The notes beneath the pieces are model-generated. The model did not search any database. It was not told the origin of the DNA and saw nothing but the letters and a program-made list of their open reading frames with translations. DNA of 64,000 bases from Larimichthys crocea. Taxonomy: Eukaryota; Chordata; Actinopteri; Sciaenidae. Shown piece after piece: positions 62,636 through 64,000 of this stretch (the first letter of the stretch is position 1; each line of letters begins with the position of its first letter). The position numbers and the translations under genes were made by a program. The stretch is from NCBI RefSeq assembly GCF_000972845.2, contig NC_040027.1, positions 13,755,760 to 13,819,759 of the forward strand. The letters are read 5' to 3'.

Positions 62636-64000
62636 GAAGAAAAAGTGGTAAAATGTTGTGATTGGGCACTACTAGATAAGTGGAAATAAAAAAGATTTCC
62701 CATGATTGGATCATTTTCTACCTCTTAATGAGACACTACAATTAGAAGACATCACTCAATTGAATAAAAAATGTAATGCACTGATCAATAGCTCTAATCA
62801 ACCAATATCCTAATCATACATCTCTGTTAGCCTCATAAATAAATTAATTAATATGACAATGTTTACTGTGACTAATTACTAACTTTATATTGCACAGTGA
62901 AATAAATGATGGGTATGAAATTAGCCAACAATTTATGGCGTATTTTAAGATGGTGAGTCATAATGACAAAACATTACAATATAATTTGTTGTCCCTGGAA
63001 TAAAGCATTAGAAAAATACTGCCATGACCTTTAAAGAGTCAAGCTTTGGACCATTTTCTCCTCCTCATTCATTAAAATTGGTTTAATGGAACCATCTGAC
63101 ATTTGGCTGAATACACTTGTTTACTTATTCAGAATCAAACGAAAAGATTAATCTCTGTCTGTCCGGTACACTGTAGCCAGTTCCATCTAAAATTACATTA
63201 TCAATAATGGCATATCTGTCTTTACATATATCGCATGTTTAATATGGTTATATGTAAAATTGTTGGTTGCAGGAGCAATTACATGTAAAGGATTTCTGGT
63301 TGACTGCCGGGTGCAGTGATTGAGCACAGCGTGGAGCTGGCAGCCATGGAGGGTCAAAACACTGCAGGTATTCTCTCAATTCAAATGTTAAAGCAGCTGG
63401 TTTCACTGATTAGGAAGTTTATCCAGACAGGAAGTAGTAATCAGACAGATCACCTTTGTGAATTGTGTGGTTTGAGCCCAAACCTACAAACTCTCAGACC
63501 TCTAAGGCTTCACACTCCTCCTCTGATTCAGGCTGAACTGTGCTCCACTCTCCACAATGCTCAACTTACTTGTGATAATTATCTGTCACAGCACAACCCA
63601 TTCAAACAGGAGTCATTATAGCCCTATTATTTTCTTTTCAGACCAACAGACAAGAGATTTCAGAGTAAAAGCTGCAGTCTCTCTTCCTGGTTGAACCACA
63701 GTTGTGATCCCAGCTGATCAAAACTCACTCGCCTTGTTACTGTTCCATCCCCTAATAATAGTGTATTTGCATATCTATGACAAAAATGTATTACACTTTC
63801 AATGGCTTATTGTTTATAGACATGTACGAGATGATTGAAAAAATGGGAAATAAGACTGTGTAGCATCAGTTTAATTGGATTTCTTATCTGGTCATTGTGT
63901 GCATGATGAAATAGACTATGAGTATGAGTGTTGAAGTCACGATCCATGCAGGGTTTAACTTTATTGGCAGTCCTGCCTCTGCCGCCTCCCGTAAATCGTG

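Larger units (their letters stand above)
57831..64000. other. Intergenic region downstream of OCA2
   Basis: A hAT-like terminus (60037-60080) and a family B repeat (62305-62635) are recognised. Open frames at 59227-59580 and 63316-63621 show no similarity I know and no supporting context. An AT-rich, non-repetitive block lies at 61820-62110. Confidence 0.7.

Noticed and set aside
63316..63621. 101-codon open frame near the window end
   Set aside because: The translation looks plausible in composition, but I recognise no family and see no exon borders; kept out for lack of support.

Overview
The window is nuclear DNA of a bony fish, most likely a teleost. It carries the 3' end of HERC2 followed by the complete coding region of OCA2 (the pink-eyed dilution P protein), both on the + strand. 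The organism call rests on two things: protein-level similarity to vertebrate HERC2 and OCA2 across 36 GT-AG exons, and the combination of short introns with a tRNA-derived SINE and several miniature inverted-repeat transposons typical of fish genomes. I cannot name a species. || Positions 1-6158 hold the last 13 coding exons of HERC2 (696 residues): the end of the third RCC1-like propeller and the whole C-terminal HECT ubiquitin-ligase domain, with the catalytic cysteine at 5937-5939 and the stop at 6156-6158. The 3' UTR runs to about 6830, with AATAAA signals at 6353, 6579, 6796 and 6810. || Positions 6836-16658 are intergenic or upstream OCA2 sequence. They hold at least two miniature transposons with inverted ends (11585-11779 and 11984-12596), other repeats, a palindromic MITF/TFE-type box (GTCACATGAC, 12791-12800) and a weak candidate for a non-coding OCA2 first exon ending at 14925. 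|| Positions 16659-56310 hold OCA2: 23 coding exons summing to 2538 bases, i.e. 845 residues plus stop (the human protein has 838), with no frameshift or internal stop. The product is a 12-or-so-pass melanosomal anion-transport protein of the ArsB/NhaD/CitM (IT) superfamily. The two half-repeats of the transporter are visible, as is a cytosolic acidic dileucine sorting signal. The last intron is 10.5 kb, about a quarter of the gene. || Positions 56311-64000 are 3' UTR, then intergenic sequence with repeats. A PIF/Harbinger-like miniature transposon (56650-57223) sits just after the stop codon, probably in the 3' UTR. I see no further gene. || Much of the non-coding DNA belongs to a handful of dispersed repeat families present several times in the window, some nested. 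In mammals HERC2 introns hold the enhancer controlling OCA2, so the adjacent, same-direction order kept here is functionally relevant. I found no prokaryote-type system, CRISPR array or non-coding RNA gene. The most useful leads are regulatory (E-boxes in the HERC2 intron that corresponds to human intron 86, the GTCACATGAC boxes), structural (a perfect 19-bp hairpin at 51092-51134) and the repeat families. Exon borders come from reading splice sites together with protein similarity recalled from knowledge of the families; no search was run.
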